A stretch of DNA of 64,000 nucleotides from Flavobacteriaceae bacterium MAR_2009_75 (GTDB lineage Bacteria; Bacteroidota; Bacteroidia; Flavobacteriales; Flavobacteriaceae): the NCBI GenBank assembly GCA_002813285.1, contig PHTZ01000001.1, positions 1,859,501 through 1,923,500 on the forward strand, in the 5' to 3' direction. A model generated the notes under the pieces. It did no database searches, was not told the origin of the DNA, and saw nothing but the letters and a program-made list of their open reading frames with translations. The translations under genes and the position numbers were made by a program. Shown here piece after piece: positions 51,811 through 59,532 of this stretch (the first letter of the stretch is position 1; the number at the start of each line of letters is the position of its first letter).

Positions 51811-52971
51811 ATGAACTTTAATCCTCAAAAGAAGACTAGCAATTTGATATTATTGATATCATCTTTTGTTATTGTTAGTTTGATTCTTTGGAACACCAAT
51901 AGTTTTTTTAAGAAGTTCAAGGAAGAAGAGCGCCTAAAAATGGAGATTTGGGCAACCGCTCAATCTGAATTTCAGCAATCATCGGAAGATGCCGATTTGG
52001 GCAACCTTCATCTCAAAGTATTTCAGAACAATACCTCTACCCCGATGATTTTGGTAAACAAAGACGGTTCTATAAAAACCAATAATATGTCTGCCGAGAA
52101 CATTACCGATACCCTATTTATTCAAAGGCAAATCAAAAAATTCAAGGGCGAAAACACGCCAATATCCATCGACCAACAAGGCGAACATTTAGCAACGCTT
52201 TACTACGGAAATTCTGAGGTATTGAATAAGTTGAAATATTACCCCGTAGCCCTACTTCTTATTATATTTCTTTTTGCGGCCGTAATTTTCTTTTTCTTTA
52301 AGACCAATAAGGCTTCAGAACAAAATAAACTCTGGGCGGGCATGGCAAAAGAAACCGCACATCAAATCGGGACACCTCTTTCGTCTCTTCTAGGTTGGAA
52401 CGAGCTTTTAAAAGCGGAAGACATCAACCCAGAAATAACCCAAGAGATACAGAAAGATATCTCACGTTTGGAAACCATTACAGAACGGTTTTCTAAAATT
52501 GGCTCTCTACCCAAGTTAGATGCCTTAGACATAGTAGAACAGACCAAAGAAGCGTATGAATACCTCAAACTAAGAAGTTCTGACCTGATCCATTTTTCGT
52601 TCAGCAGTCAAATAGAACAGGCATCAGTGCTTTTGAACCCTTCGTTATATCACTGGACCATCGAAAATTTGGTCAAAAATGGCATCGATGCCATGAAAGG
52701 GAAGGGTAATATCGGAGTTAAAATCTTTTCCGATGGAAAGCACGTACATATTCAAGTTTCCGATACGGGGCACGGTATTGCTAAAAGTGATTTTCAGACC
52801 ATTTTTAATCCTGGTTTTACTTCTAAAAAAAGAGGTTGGGGCTTGGGTCTTTCGTTGGTCAAGCGTATTGTAGAAGAATATCATAAAGGAAAAATAAAAG
52901 TACTTACATCAAATAAAGAAGGTACGATTATGCAGATTACTTTGCGAGTAATGGAAGCTCAAGCAGCATAA
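51811..52971 (+). CDS. Sensor histidine kinase with divergent H-box
   Basis: A 386-aa membrane kinase. Two helices (about 11-28 and 144-165) enclose an extracytoplasmic domain of about 115 residues. The H-box is MAKETAHQIGTPLSSLLGW (His about 190), a type with HQIGTP instead of the usual HELRTP. The ATPase part has the N-box ENLVKNGIDAM, G1 DTGHGI and G2 GWGLGLSLVKRI. No response-regulator gene is adjacent. It lies 10 bp before the small zinc-ribbon gene. Confidence 0.9.
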   Translation: MNFNPQKKTSNLILLISSFVIVSLILWNTNSFFKKFKEEERLKMEIWATAQSEFQQSSEDADLGNLHLKVFQNNTSTPMILVNKDGSIKTNNMSAENITDTLFIQRQIKKFKGENTPISIDQQGEHLATLYYGNSEVLNKLKYYPVALLLIIFLFAAVIFFFFKTNKASEQNKLWAGMAKETAHQIGTPLSSLLGWNELLKAEDINPEITQEIQKDISRLETITERFSKIGSLPKLDALDIVEQTKEAYEYLKLRSSDLIHFSFSSQIEQASVLLNPSLYHWTIENLVKNGIDAMKGKGNIGVKIFSDGKHVHIQVSDTGHGIAKSDFQTIFNPGFTSKKRGWGLGLSLVKRIVEEYHKGKIKVLTSNKEGTIMQITLRVMEAQAA

Positions 52972-52981
52972 AACTATTAAA

Positions 52982-53335
52982 ATGGCGAAGGAAAAATTAG
53001 CAGTAATAAAAGAGGCAGACCTGACGAACAATTGTCCGGAATGTTTCAACCAAGACCTAAAGCTGTCTTTTTATCAAAAACACTCATACACCAAACTTGC
53101 ACATAGAACCACCAATATTATCACCCACCAAATTGTCTGCAACAAATGCGGAAGTACTATCTACCCCGTAAGCTGGACGGACGATATTGAAAGAACTTTC
53201 GAATATTACCAGAAAATGGTAGAACCCAAACCTAGCGCTTTAAGTCTTACGTCTTTATTTTGGGTTCTAATTTTAGTATTGATCGTAATCGTAGGCGGCG
53301 GCATCTACCTACTTCTTCAACAACAGATTTTCTGA
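52982..53335 (+). CDS. Small membrane protein with a zinc-ribbon-like domain
   Basis: A 117-aa protein with CPEC (about 18-21) and CNKC (about 54-57), a four-Cys zinc ribbon, followed by a linker and a C-terminal membrane helix (about 90-113). Family unassigned. It lies 10 bp after the kinase gene and so may take part in its signalling or simply share its transcript. Its stop is 12 bp from the convergent HIT gene. Confidence 0.8.
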   Translation: MAKEKLAVIKEADLTNNCPECFNQDLKLSFYQKHSYTKLAHRTTNIITHQIVCNKCGSTIYPVSWTDDIERTFEYYQKMVEPKPSALSLTSLFWVLILVLIVIVGGGIYLLLQQQIF

Positions 53336-53347
53336 TTGTATAATTAA

Positions 53348-53737
53348 TTACAGCCTTGCACGAATAGCCTCGGCAGTAGCTTCAAACTCATCTTTACTTA
53401 GAGAAGCCTTGTTTTGAAAAGTAGCATCTTGCATACCATTGAGTGGAATCAAATGCACGTGCACATGTGGTACTTCAAGACCAATAACGGTCATACCTAC
53501 ACGCTTGCAGTCAATTGCGGCTTCGATGGCCAAGCCGACTTTTCTTGAGAAAGCCATAAGGCCTGCATAGGTTTCCTCATCTAGATCCATAATTTTGTCC
53601 ACCTCTTTTTTGGGCACACACAAGGTATGCCCTTTAGCATTCGGGTTTATATCCAAGAAAGCAAAATAGTTATCGTCTTCAGCTATTTTGTAACAAGGTA
53701 TTTCACCTTCTATGATTTTCGTGAATATGGATGCCAT
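53348..53737 (-). CDS. HIT-family hydrolase
   Basis: A 129-aa nucleotide hydrolase of the Hint/HIT group. The N-terminal FTKIIEGEIPCYKIAEDD, the NAKGHTLCVPKKE strand and the active-site triad HVHVHLIP (His-x-His-x-His) are diagnostic. Probable substrates are aminoacyl- or phosphoramidate-linked nucleotides. It lies 23 bp after greA on the same strand, a common pairing. Confidence 0.95.
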   Translation of the reverse strand: MASIFTKIIEGEIPCYKIAEDDNYFAFLDINPNAKGHTLCVPKKEVDKIMDLDEETYAGLMAFSRKVGLAIEAAIDCKRVGMTVIGLEVPHVHVHLIPLNGMQDATFQNKASLSKDEFEATAEAIRARL

Positions 53738-53760
53738 AAGATTTTATAATCTAGTGTTTA

Positions 53761-54237
53761 CTAATTTCTCGTAATTTCAAGAATATCGAATTTCATAGTA
53801 CCATTAGGCACATTGATTTCAGCAGTGTCGCCTACCTTTTTGCCTAAAAGCCCTTTTCCGATAGGTGAGCTTACGGAAATTTTACCCGCTTTTAAATTGG
53901 CCTCACTTTCGGCTACCAAGGTATATTTCATTTCCATGCCGTTGGTTTGATTCTTCAATTTTACGGTAGAAAGAATCAAGACTTTAGAAGTATCTAATTG
54001 TGATTCATCGATTAAACGGGCGTTAGCCAAGGTAGCTTCCATTTTAGAGATTTTCATTTCTAAAAGACCTTGGGCTTCTTTGGCCGCATCGTATTCCGCA
54101 TTTTCAGAAAGGTCACCTTTATCACGTGCTTCTGCAATAGCCTGAGAAGCCTTAGGCCTTTCTACATCTTTTAATTGATTTAGCTCGTCTCTCAAATTTT
54201 TCAAGCCCTCTGCAGTATAGTAAGATATATTGCTCAT
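53761..54237 (-). CDS. greA: Transcription elongation factor GreA
   Basis: A 158-aa factor that enters the secondary channel of RNA polymerase and stimulates cleavage of backtracked RNA. The coiled-coil N-domain (about 1-75) has the catalytic acidic loop region ARDKGDLSENAEYDAAKE, and the C-domain has ISVSSPIGKGLLGKKVGD. Length is normal. The HIT gene follows in the same operon. Confidence 0.97.
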   Translation of the reverse strand: MSNISYYTAEGLKNLRDELNQLKDVERPKASQAIAEARDKGDLSENAEYDAAKEAQGLLEMKISKMEATLANARLIDESQLDTSKVLILSTVKLKNQTNGMEMKYTLVAESEANLKAGKISVSSPIGKGLLGKKVGDTAEINVPNGTMKFDILEITRN

Positions 54238-54387
54238 AATAATTTCATTTTATACATAAAGTTCTCGCCAATTATGCTATCCGTAGAATTCGAAATAATA
54301 AAGATTCACTAAAAACGTACAGTAAATCGCAGAGCGAGAAAACAAATGATAATTCTCAAAACCATTTGTACCGTAATGTAACCTTCG

Positions 54388-54506
54388 CGCTCTTGAAATT
54401 AATCTCGACTTCATGGACGCTCATATGGCAGAACCCATAAAAGTAATAAATAAGAAAAATCCTCTACTTACACCGAGATTTGGTCGGCTTTTTTTAGAGA
54501 GGATTT
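54388..54506 (+). ncRNA. Candidate small RNA or structured leader in the 331-bp gap upstream of greA
   Basis: The gap 54238-54568 has no ORF. A promoter-like TAACCTTCGCGCTCTTG starts at 54379 and shares the 13-mer CGCTCTTGAAATT with a TACCTTTG promoter-like site at 30516. About 70 bases on, an inverted repeat AAATCCTCT (54457-54465) and AGAGGATTT (54498-54506) encloses a smaller CCGA/TCGG hairpin (54473-54487) followed by seven Ts (54489-54495). This is the layout of a short transcript ending in a terminator. Not recognised as a known RNA family. Confidence 0.3.
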
Positions 54507-54568
54507 AACGCAAATATACATAATTTTTGTTCAATTTTGTTGTAATATATTGAAATTGAATTAGTGAT

Positions 54569-55006
54569 ATGCCCCGATTTTTGTGTGTTCTGCTTTTAGT
54601 TGGTTTGCTCTCGTGCGATAATGATCGGGGAGAACGTAATCCGTTTTTACAGGAAATCGGTTTTCGATTTGACATGAACCTCAACCTACCCCTCTATAGC
54701 CCATTAACGAATTTGGGCAATGCAGTTTATGTTCCGAATCCGGGGGTTGGCATCAAGGGTATTTTTGTGATCAAATCAAATTTCGACCAGTATCGTGCCT
54801 TTGAGGCCAGTTGCCCCAACCACATACCCAATGAATGTTCTACAATGGAACTAGACGGACAAATAGCGACCTGTTCTTGCGAGGGCTATGAATATTACCT
54901 CTTTACCGGTCAACAAAAAGATAGACCAGACGACGGCAGCCGATATTACAACCTACTTGAATACCGAGCTACACAAAGTGGCAACATAGTGATTGTAACC
55001 AACTAG
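54569..55006 (+). CDS. Rieske-fold-like lipoprotein lacking a full cluster motif
   Basis: A 145-aa protein with lipobox VGLLSC (Cys16). Residues 55-140 have the look of a Rieske-type fold: YRAFEASCPNH (C82..H85) and TCSCEGYEYYLFTGQ (C102, C104). A normal Rieske centre needs Cys-x-His and Cys-x2-His; the second His is absent and Cys replaces it in part. It probably does not bind a standard 2Fe-2S cluster. An extra Cys90 could form a disulfide. Function unknown. Confidence 0.7.
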   Translation: MPRFLCVLLLVGLLSCDNDRGERNPFLQEIGFRFDMNLNLPLYSPLTNLGNAVYVPNPGVGIKGIFVIKSNFDQYRAFEASCPNHIPNECSTMELDGQIATCSCEGYEYYLFTGQQKDRPDDGSRYYNLLEYRATQSGNIVIVTN

Positions 55007-55013
55007 AATATCT

Positions 55014-55673
55014 TTATTCATTACGATACTTCTCCATAGTCGCTTTAAAAAGGTCACCGGTAGAAGGTGGGGTGTACGATATGGCATTCGCCCCTGAAAG
55101 AATAGCCTGCCGAATCGTTTCATCTGTTTTGCCCCCAGTAGCTATTATGGCCACTTCGTCATTGATATCTCGAATTCGCTTCACTATATCGGCGGTGTTA
55201 ACTGCTCCGGAGACATTAAAAATATCAACTCCTGCATTCAATCGCCCCTTGAAGTCATCCTTTTCCGAGACCACGGTCACGGTAACCGGAATATCTATTT
55301 TGTCTTTTAGGCGTTTTATCAGATCGTTGGGAGCGGGCTTGTTCAAGACTACCCCGAGCGCCCCTTGAAATTCTGCATGGCTTGCGAGCTCTACGGAACG
55401 GTCGCCAGTGGTTATACCGCCTCCAACCCCACAAAAAATAGGTTTATCGGCAGCTAAAATCAAGGCTTGGGAGATTGCAGGCTGCGGAGTAAAAGGGTAT
55501 ACGGCGATGATAGCATTCGCATTCGTATTTCGAATAATGGCCACGTCGGTACTGAAAAGAAAAGATTTCAGCAGTTGACCAAAAACCCGAATGCCCGAAC
55601 AGCTATTAATTACTTCCGGTATCGCTACAATGTTCTTTCGAAGCTTGCTCCCAAACTCGGGTATTTTTTCCAT
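55014..55673 (-). CDS. TIM-barrel protein of unknown function
   Basis: A 219-aa protein with a (beta/alpha)8 pattern. GVGGGITTGDRS and IIATGGKTDETIRQAILSGANAISY look like the C-terminal phosphate-binding loops seen in ThiG, HisF and related barrels. VVLNKPAPNDLI and VTVTVVSEKDD are strands with inward residues. No exact family recognised, no reaction claimed. It lies 73 bp after the Gfo/Idh/MocA gene on the same strand and may share its transcript. The stop is 7 bp from the convergent lipoprotein gene. Confidence 0.72.
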   Translation of the reverse strand: MEKIPEFGSKLRKNIVAIPEVINSCSGIRVFGQLLKSFLFSTDVAIIRNTNANAIIAVYPFTPQPAISQALILAADKPIFCGVGGGITTGDRSVELASHAEFQGALGVVLNKPAPNDLIKRLKDKIDIPVTVTVVSEKDDFKGRLNAGVDIFNVSGAVNTADIVKRIRDINDEVAIIATGGKTDETIRQAILSGANAISYTPPSTGDLFKATMEKYRNE

Positions 55674-55746
55674 AGCAGTTCTTATACCACCTATTGCATA
55701 ATAAGCAGGTAGACTAAAAGTAGTACAGAAAAAGACACGGGAGGTC

Positions 55747-56733
55747 TTAAATATTACCCAAAATTTTGTCCATCACCCAACTTGTATGGAGTGCTGTCTT
55801 ACCGGTAGACGGATGCTTTTCGCCACCGAACAAATCTTCTTTCATACTGGCTACATGATGCTCTTGTACATGCTTGGGGTGTTCAATAAATTCTCTCGTT
55901 TCCCCATCTTGATTTTGAAGTATGATGTCTTCTTCTTCAAAAATGGCAAAGCTGATTTTACCTTTACTGCCAAAAATCTCTACAATATCTTCTCTACGGT
56001 CGCAACCAAAATTCCATGTTCCTTCTCCCGTAATTCCATTTTGATGCAGCCAAGTTCCTGTTATGGCATCTTTGGCCGAATAAAGCCCTTGTTGGTTGAG
56101 GGAAATACCGAAAACCTCTTTGTAATTTCCCAATAGGTAAGCGAACAGGTCAAGTCCGTGACTTGCCAAATCATCAAAATACCCGCCGGGGGCTACCTCA
56201 GCATCGGTACGCCAATTGTGCTCTCCGCTTAAATCTACCTCACTAGGGGGCTTACTCAAAAACCAACGTACATGGCGTACTTCACCGATAGCATTATTTT
56301 CAAGCCATTCCTTAATTTTCCAAAAACGGGGCAAATTTCTTCGGTAGTAAGCCACAAACAATGGTAATTTCTTTTTCTCGAACGCTTCATATACCGCCAA
56401 ACTATCTTCATAACTAGGGGCCAAAGGTTTTTCGATACAACAAGGCTTACCTGCCTCAGCTACCTTAAGTGCGTAGAGTTTATGACTATCGGGAGGAGTA
56501 GCGATATATACGGCATCGACCTTAGCATCGGCAATAAGTTCATCGGCATCGGAGTAGTGCTTCGCTATATTGTGCCTTCGGGCATAGTCTGCCGCTTTTT
56601 CAGCATTACGGCGCATTACGGCCACTATTTCGAAACCCTCGGTCTGTTGATAGGCAGGGCCACTTTTTACTTCGGTAACGTCTCCGCAACCAATAATGCC
56701 CCAGCGAATGGTTTTTTGATCGGTATTTTCCAT
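55747..56733 (-). CDS. Gfo/Idh/MocA-family oxidoreductase
   Basis: A 328-aa NAD(P)-dependent oxidoreductase. The Rossmann motif is WGIIGCGDVTEVKSGPA (about 11-27), the catalytic CIEKPLAPSY (E-K-P) lies near 98-107, and GGYFDDLASHGLDL marks the second-domain His. It acts on a sugar or inositol-like substrate; exactly which is unknown. No signal peptide, so it is cytoplasmic. Confidence 0.92.
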   Translation of the reverse strand: MENTDQKTIRWGIIGCGDVTEVKSGPAYQQTEGFEIVAVMRRNAEKAADYARRHNIAKHYSDADELIADAKVDAVYIATPPDSHKLYALKVAEAGKPCCIEKPLAPSYEDSLAVYEAFEKKKLPLFVAYYRRNLPRFWKIKEWLENNAIGEVRHVRWFLSKPPSEVDLSGEHNWRTDAEVAPGGYFDDLASHGLDLFAYLLGNYKEVFGISLNQQGLYSAKDAITGTWLHQNGITGEGTWNFGCDRREDIVEIFGSKGKISFAIFEEEDIILQNQDGETREFIEHPKHVQEHHVASMKEDLFGGEKHPSTGKTALHTSWVMDKILGNI

Positions 56734-56863
56734 TAGATTTATTAGTTAAGTTGAACTCTTTAATGAATATCTATTACTGAAGTATTCAAATGAAAGAAAG
56801 CTAAAGTTAAGAGTTTTGAGAATTTTATTTTGCAGAAGCGTTGAATCTAATGAAATAATATTT

Positions 56864-56897
56864 ATAAAAAAGCCACCAACCTCAAGGTCAGTGGCTC
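56864..56897 (-). terminator. Terminator after the TPP-riboswitch-controlled receptor gene
   Basis: On the minus strand AGCCACTGACC-TTGA-GGTTGGTGGCT with a TTTTTTAT tail, about 22 bp after the stop. Confidence 0.9.
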
Positions 56898-56918
56898 CTA
56901 TTAATACGATAACACTTT

Positions 56919-59201
56919 CTAGAAACGTACGGTAGCGCCTAATAAAAAATTAGTCCCCGCTTGTGGGTAGTACCCCGTACCCTCAACAGTTTGAACAGTG
57001 CCAGATGAATCATCGTCATAGGTATAGAAATACCCATTCGAAATGATATCGGCATCGAATATATTGTTCACCAACCCAGAAAAAGTAATACTCTCTAAAA
57101 TCGTGTCAAACTCGATGGTATACTGCACATTGAAATCGGATTGCGAGTAAGCATCCAATTTCGAACCTTCAGCATCTATATTACCCATATACTGTTCGCC
57201 TACATACTTGGTCAAAATTGATACCTGAAAATTGTCAAGCGGAGCATAAGTAAATCGATTGCCAAAAATAATATTCGGAGAATAAGCGATATTGGTATTG
57301 CCTAGATCTTGCAACTCTCCGTCTCTTTGAAAGACAAAATCTACATTTTTATTGGTACTCAATGCGATATTCGGGCTTATTTGAAAAGATTCGCCCATAA
57401 GAATGGTAGCATCTAGCTCTAGACCTGCTCTATAACTATCACCAACATTCGCCCGTAACGGAGCACCCACATCATTTAACTCACCGGTCAACACCAATTG
57501 GTCTTTATAGCGCATATAGTACGTATTTGCGTTCAATCGGAACTTCGGAGAAATATAACGCCACCCCAATTCAAAATCGTTCAACCGTTCGGGCTTGGGG
57601 TTTCCACTTTCATAATCGTTACGATTAGGTTCACGGTTAGCCACTGCGTAGCTGAAGTAAAAATTATTGTTAGTATTCAGGTCAAATACGATACCTCCTT
57701 TTGGGTTGAAGAAACGAAAGGTATCATCTACCAATCCGGTTTCATCACCATTGGCCGTATACCCTACCCTTCGGTATTGTAGATCTCCGAAAAGGCTCCA
57801 TTTTTCATCTAAACTATAGTTCGCTTTAGCGTAAAGGTTGAAGTCGCTCTTGTTCGAATCGTTATCATAGTATTTATCTCTGATATTGCTTTGTGATGCA
57901 TATCGCGCCCAGATGACCTCACCAAAATGAGCCCCTTGATACGAGTTCCATCCTCCACCTAAAATCAGGTTCAATCTATCTTTGTTATAGTTTGCGGAAA
58001 ACACTGTGCCGTAGAATTCGTTATCGAGCCACCTTCTGCGCACCAAATCGGTAGTATTCTGTATTTCCCCATCGACCATGAAGGTTTCAAAGCCGTAGGT
58101 TGCAAAATCGTCATCTTCACGAAACTGTTCAAAATATCCCCGGCCATTGGTAAAATGAAAAGCTATATTGGTACTCCATGAATCTGAAAGTTGTTGGTTC
58201 CATAAGAGTTGGGCATGATCTTGACGATAATTATCCTCTTCTTTATCATAGAACTGACGGTTACCATTATCATCAAAATATACCCCTGAGACGTTAAATG
58301 TTCTATTCTCATTTATATTTGGATTAGCACCTAAAGCTTCTACAAAGGGGGCTTCAAAACCATACCACGATTGATAAGTAATTTCGTGCCCTCCAAAAAT
58401 GATGGCCTTCAGCAAGGTATTATCATCTTTATATGCGGCCTGCAAAAAATAGGATTCAAGCTCAGAAGATGCCCTGTCGATATACCCATCGGAGGTAATT
58501 CGCGACAATCTACCTGAAATTTCAACATGATCGTTCAACAAACCTGTACTGAATTTGATATTGCTACGAAGTGTATTAAAGCTGCCGATTGAAGATGAAA
58601 TTTGACCATAGGCATTTTCGGCAATGGCATCGGTCAATAGATTTAAGCTGGCTCCGAAAGCGCCCGCACCGTTGGTCGATGTACCGACCCCACGTTGAAG
58701 CTGTAAACTTTCGGTCGAAGATGCGAAATCGGGCATATTTACCCAAAAGGTACCATGTGATTCAGAATCGTTGTACGGTATACCGTTAATCGTTACGTTT
58801 ACCCTAGTGGCATCGCTGCCGCGCACCCGAATACCCGTGTACCCCACACCAGCACCTGCATCTGAGGTAGTAACCACCGCAGGCAAATAATTCAATAAAA
58901 CAGGAATATCTTGCCCTAAATTTCTTGGGGCAATCTCTTCTTTTCGCAGATTGCTAAAGGTTACAGGCGATTCTTTGTTCACTCTTACGGCCTGAACAAA
59001 CACCTCGTCCAAAACCACTTTAGTGCCTTCGAGCGAATCTGTTGGTTGTTGGCCCTGTGCAGAAAGCGTGAAGATTTGTACGGACAAGGCCGCAATAGCC
59101 AAAAGATTTTTGACACGCCTTTTTTGGTTTCTTAAGGAAGGAGTCGAATTACCGGAAAACCCAGTATTCCTAGAATTGAAAATGGAAAAATAAAGTTTCA
59201 T
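56919..59201 (-). CDS. TonB-dependent receptor under TPP riboswitch control (probable thiamin-compound uptake)
   Basis: An outer-membrane receptor of 760 aa counted from ATG 59201 (MKLYFSIFNSRN). The long N-terminus ends in a signal-like stretch LLAIAALSVQIFTLSAQ. The plug domain has DEVFVQAVRVNKESPVTF, the TonB box region, IRVRGSDATRVNVTINGIPY and FASSTESLQLQRGVGTSTNG. The barrel ends NFLLGATVRF with terminal Phe. A clear TPP aptamer lies 107 bp upstream in the leader. Known: TPP-regulated TonB receptors (Omr1-type) exist in Bacteroidota and are taken to import thiamin or its precursors. No pnuT-like or salvage gene is beside it here. Confidence 0.93.
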   Translation of the reverse strand: MKLYFSIFNSRNTGFSGNSTPSLRNQKRRVKNLLAIAALSVQIFTLSAQGQQPTDSLEGTKVVLDEVFVQAVRVNKESPVTFSNLRKEEIAPRNLGQDIPVLLNYLPAVVTTSDAGAGVGYTGIRVRGSDATRVNVTINGIPYNDSESHGTFWVNMPDFASSTESLQLQRGVGTSTNGAGAFGASLNLLTDAIAENAYGQISSSIGSFNTLRSNIKFSTGLLNDHVEISGRLSRITSDGYIDRASSELESYFLQAAYKDDNTLLKAIIFGGHEITYQSWYGFEAPFVEALGANPNINENRTFNVSGVYFDDNGNRQFYDKEEDNYRQDHAQLLWNQQLSDSWSTNIAFHFTNGRGYFEQFREDDDFATYGFETFMVDGEIQNTTDLVRRRWLDNEFYGTVFSANYNKDRLNLILGGGWNSYQGAHFGEVIWARYASQSNIRDKYYDNDSNKSDFNLYAKANYSLDEKWSLFGDLQYRRVGYTANGDETGLVDDTFRFFNPKGGIVFDLNTNNNFYFSYAVANREPNRNDYESGNPKPERLNDFELGWRYISPKFRLNANTYYMRYKDQLVLTGELNDVGAPLRANVGDSYRAGLELDATILMGESFQISPNIALSTNKNVDFVFQRDGELQDLGNTNIAYSPNIIFGNRFTYAPLDNFQVSILTKYVGEQYMGNIDAEGSKLDAYSQSDFNVQYTIEFDTILESITFSGLVNNIFDADIISNGYFYTYDDDSSGTVQTVEGTGYYPQAGTNFLLGATVRF

Positions 59202-59307
59202 TCGCACTAAAAAATTAGACACGAATAAAAGGGGCCATTATTCTAAAGTTAAACAAGATTTTTTGGTTCTATAAGAAGCCTTGGAAATTCCAAATAGCGA
59301 TTTTATC

Positions 59308-59386
59308 GCGTCCCTTGGCAGCATTATCCGCCCAGGTTCATTGGGTATAATCTCAGCCTGTTAAAACAAGCACCCCTTTGAGACGC
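59308..59386 (-). promoter_or_regulatory. TPP (thiamin pyrophosphate) riboswitch
   Basis: On the minus strand the conserved THI-box blocks appear in order: GGGGTGC, CTGAGAT (59356-59350), ATACCC, GAACCTG (59339-59333), GGATAATGC (59329-59321) and AGGGA. P1 is closed by GCGTCTC (59386-59380) and GGGACGC (59314-59308), pairing over 7 bp with one G-U. Just after the aptamer a GCGAT-AAA-ATCGC hairpin overlaps the P1 arm, a likely switching element. A TTGGA-ATT-TCCAA hairpin follows. High TPP should switch the receptor gene off. Confidence 0.95.
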
Positions 59387-59388
59387 AG

Positions 59389-59396
59389 CAAATATA
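59389..59396 (-). promoter_or_regulatory. -7 promoter element before the TPP riboswitch
   Basis: TATATTTG on the minus strand, just 3 bp before the P1 arm. Transcription would begin at about the first aptamer base, so the leader RNA starts with the riboswitch. Confidence 0.65.
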
Positions 59397-59532
59397 GTTG
59401 TGACTATTCTAATTTCATAACAAAATTTTCAAAATCTCATAACCCCATTTAGTATCAAACAATTAACGCTTCGTTATAAACCCTATTGGCTTTATATACG
59501 TATTTTTATTGATGCTTTTTTAAAAATGAACT

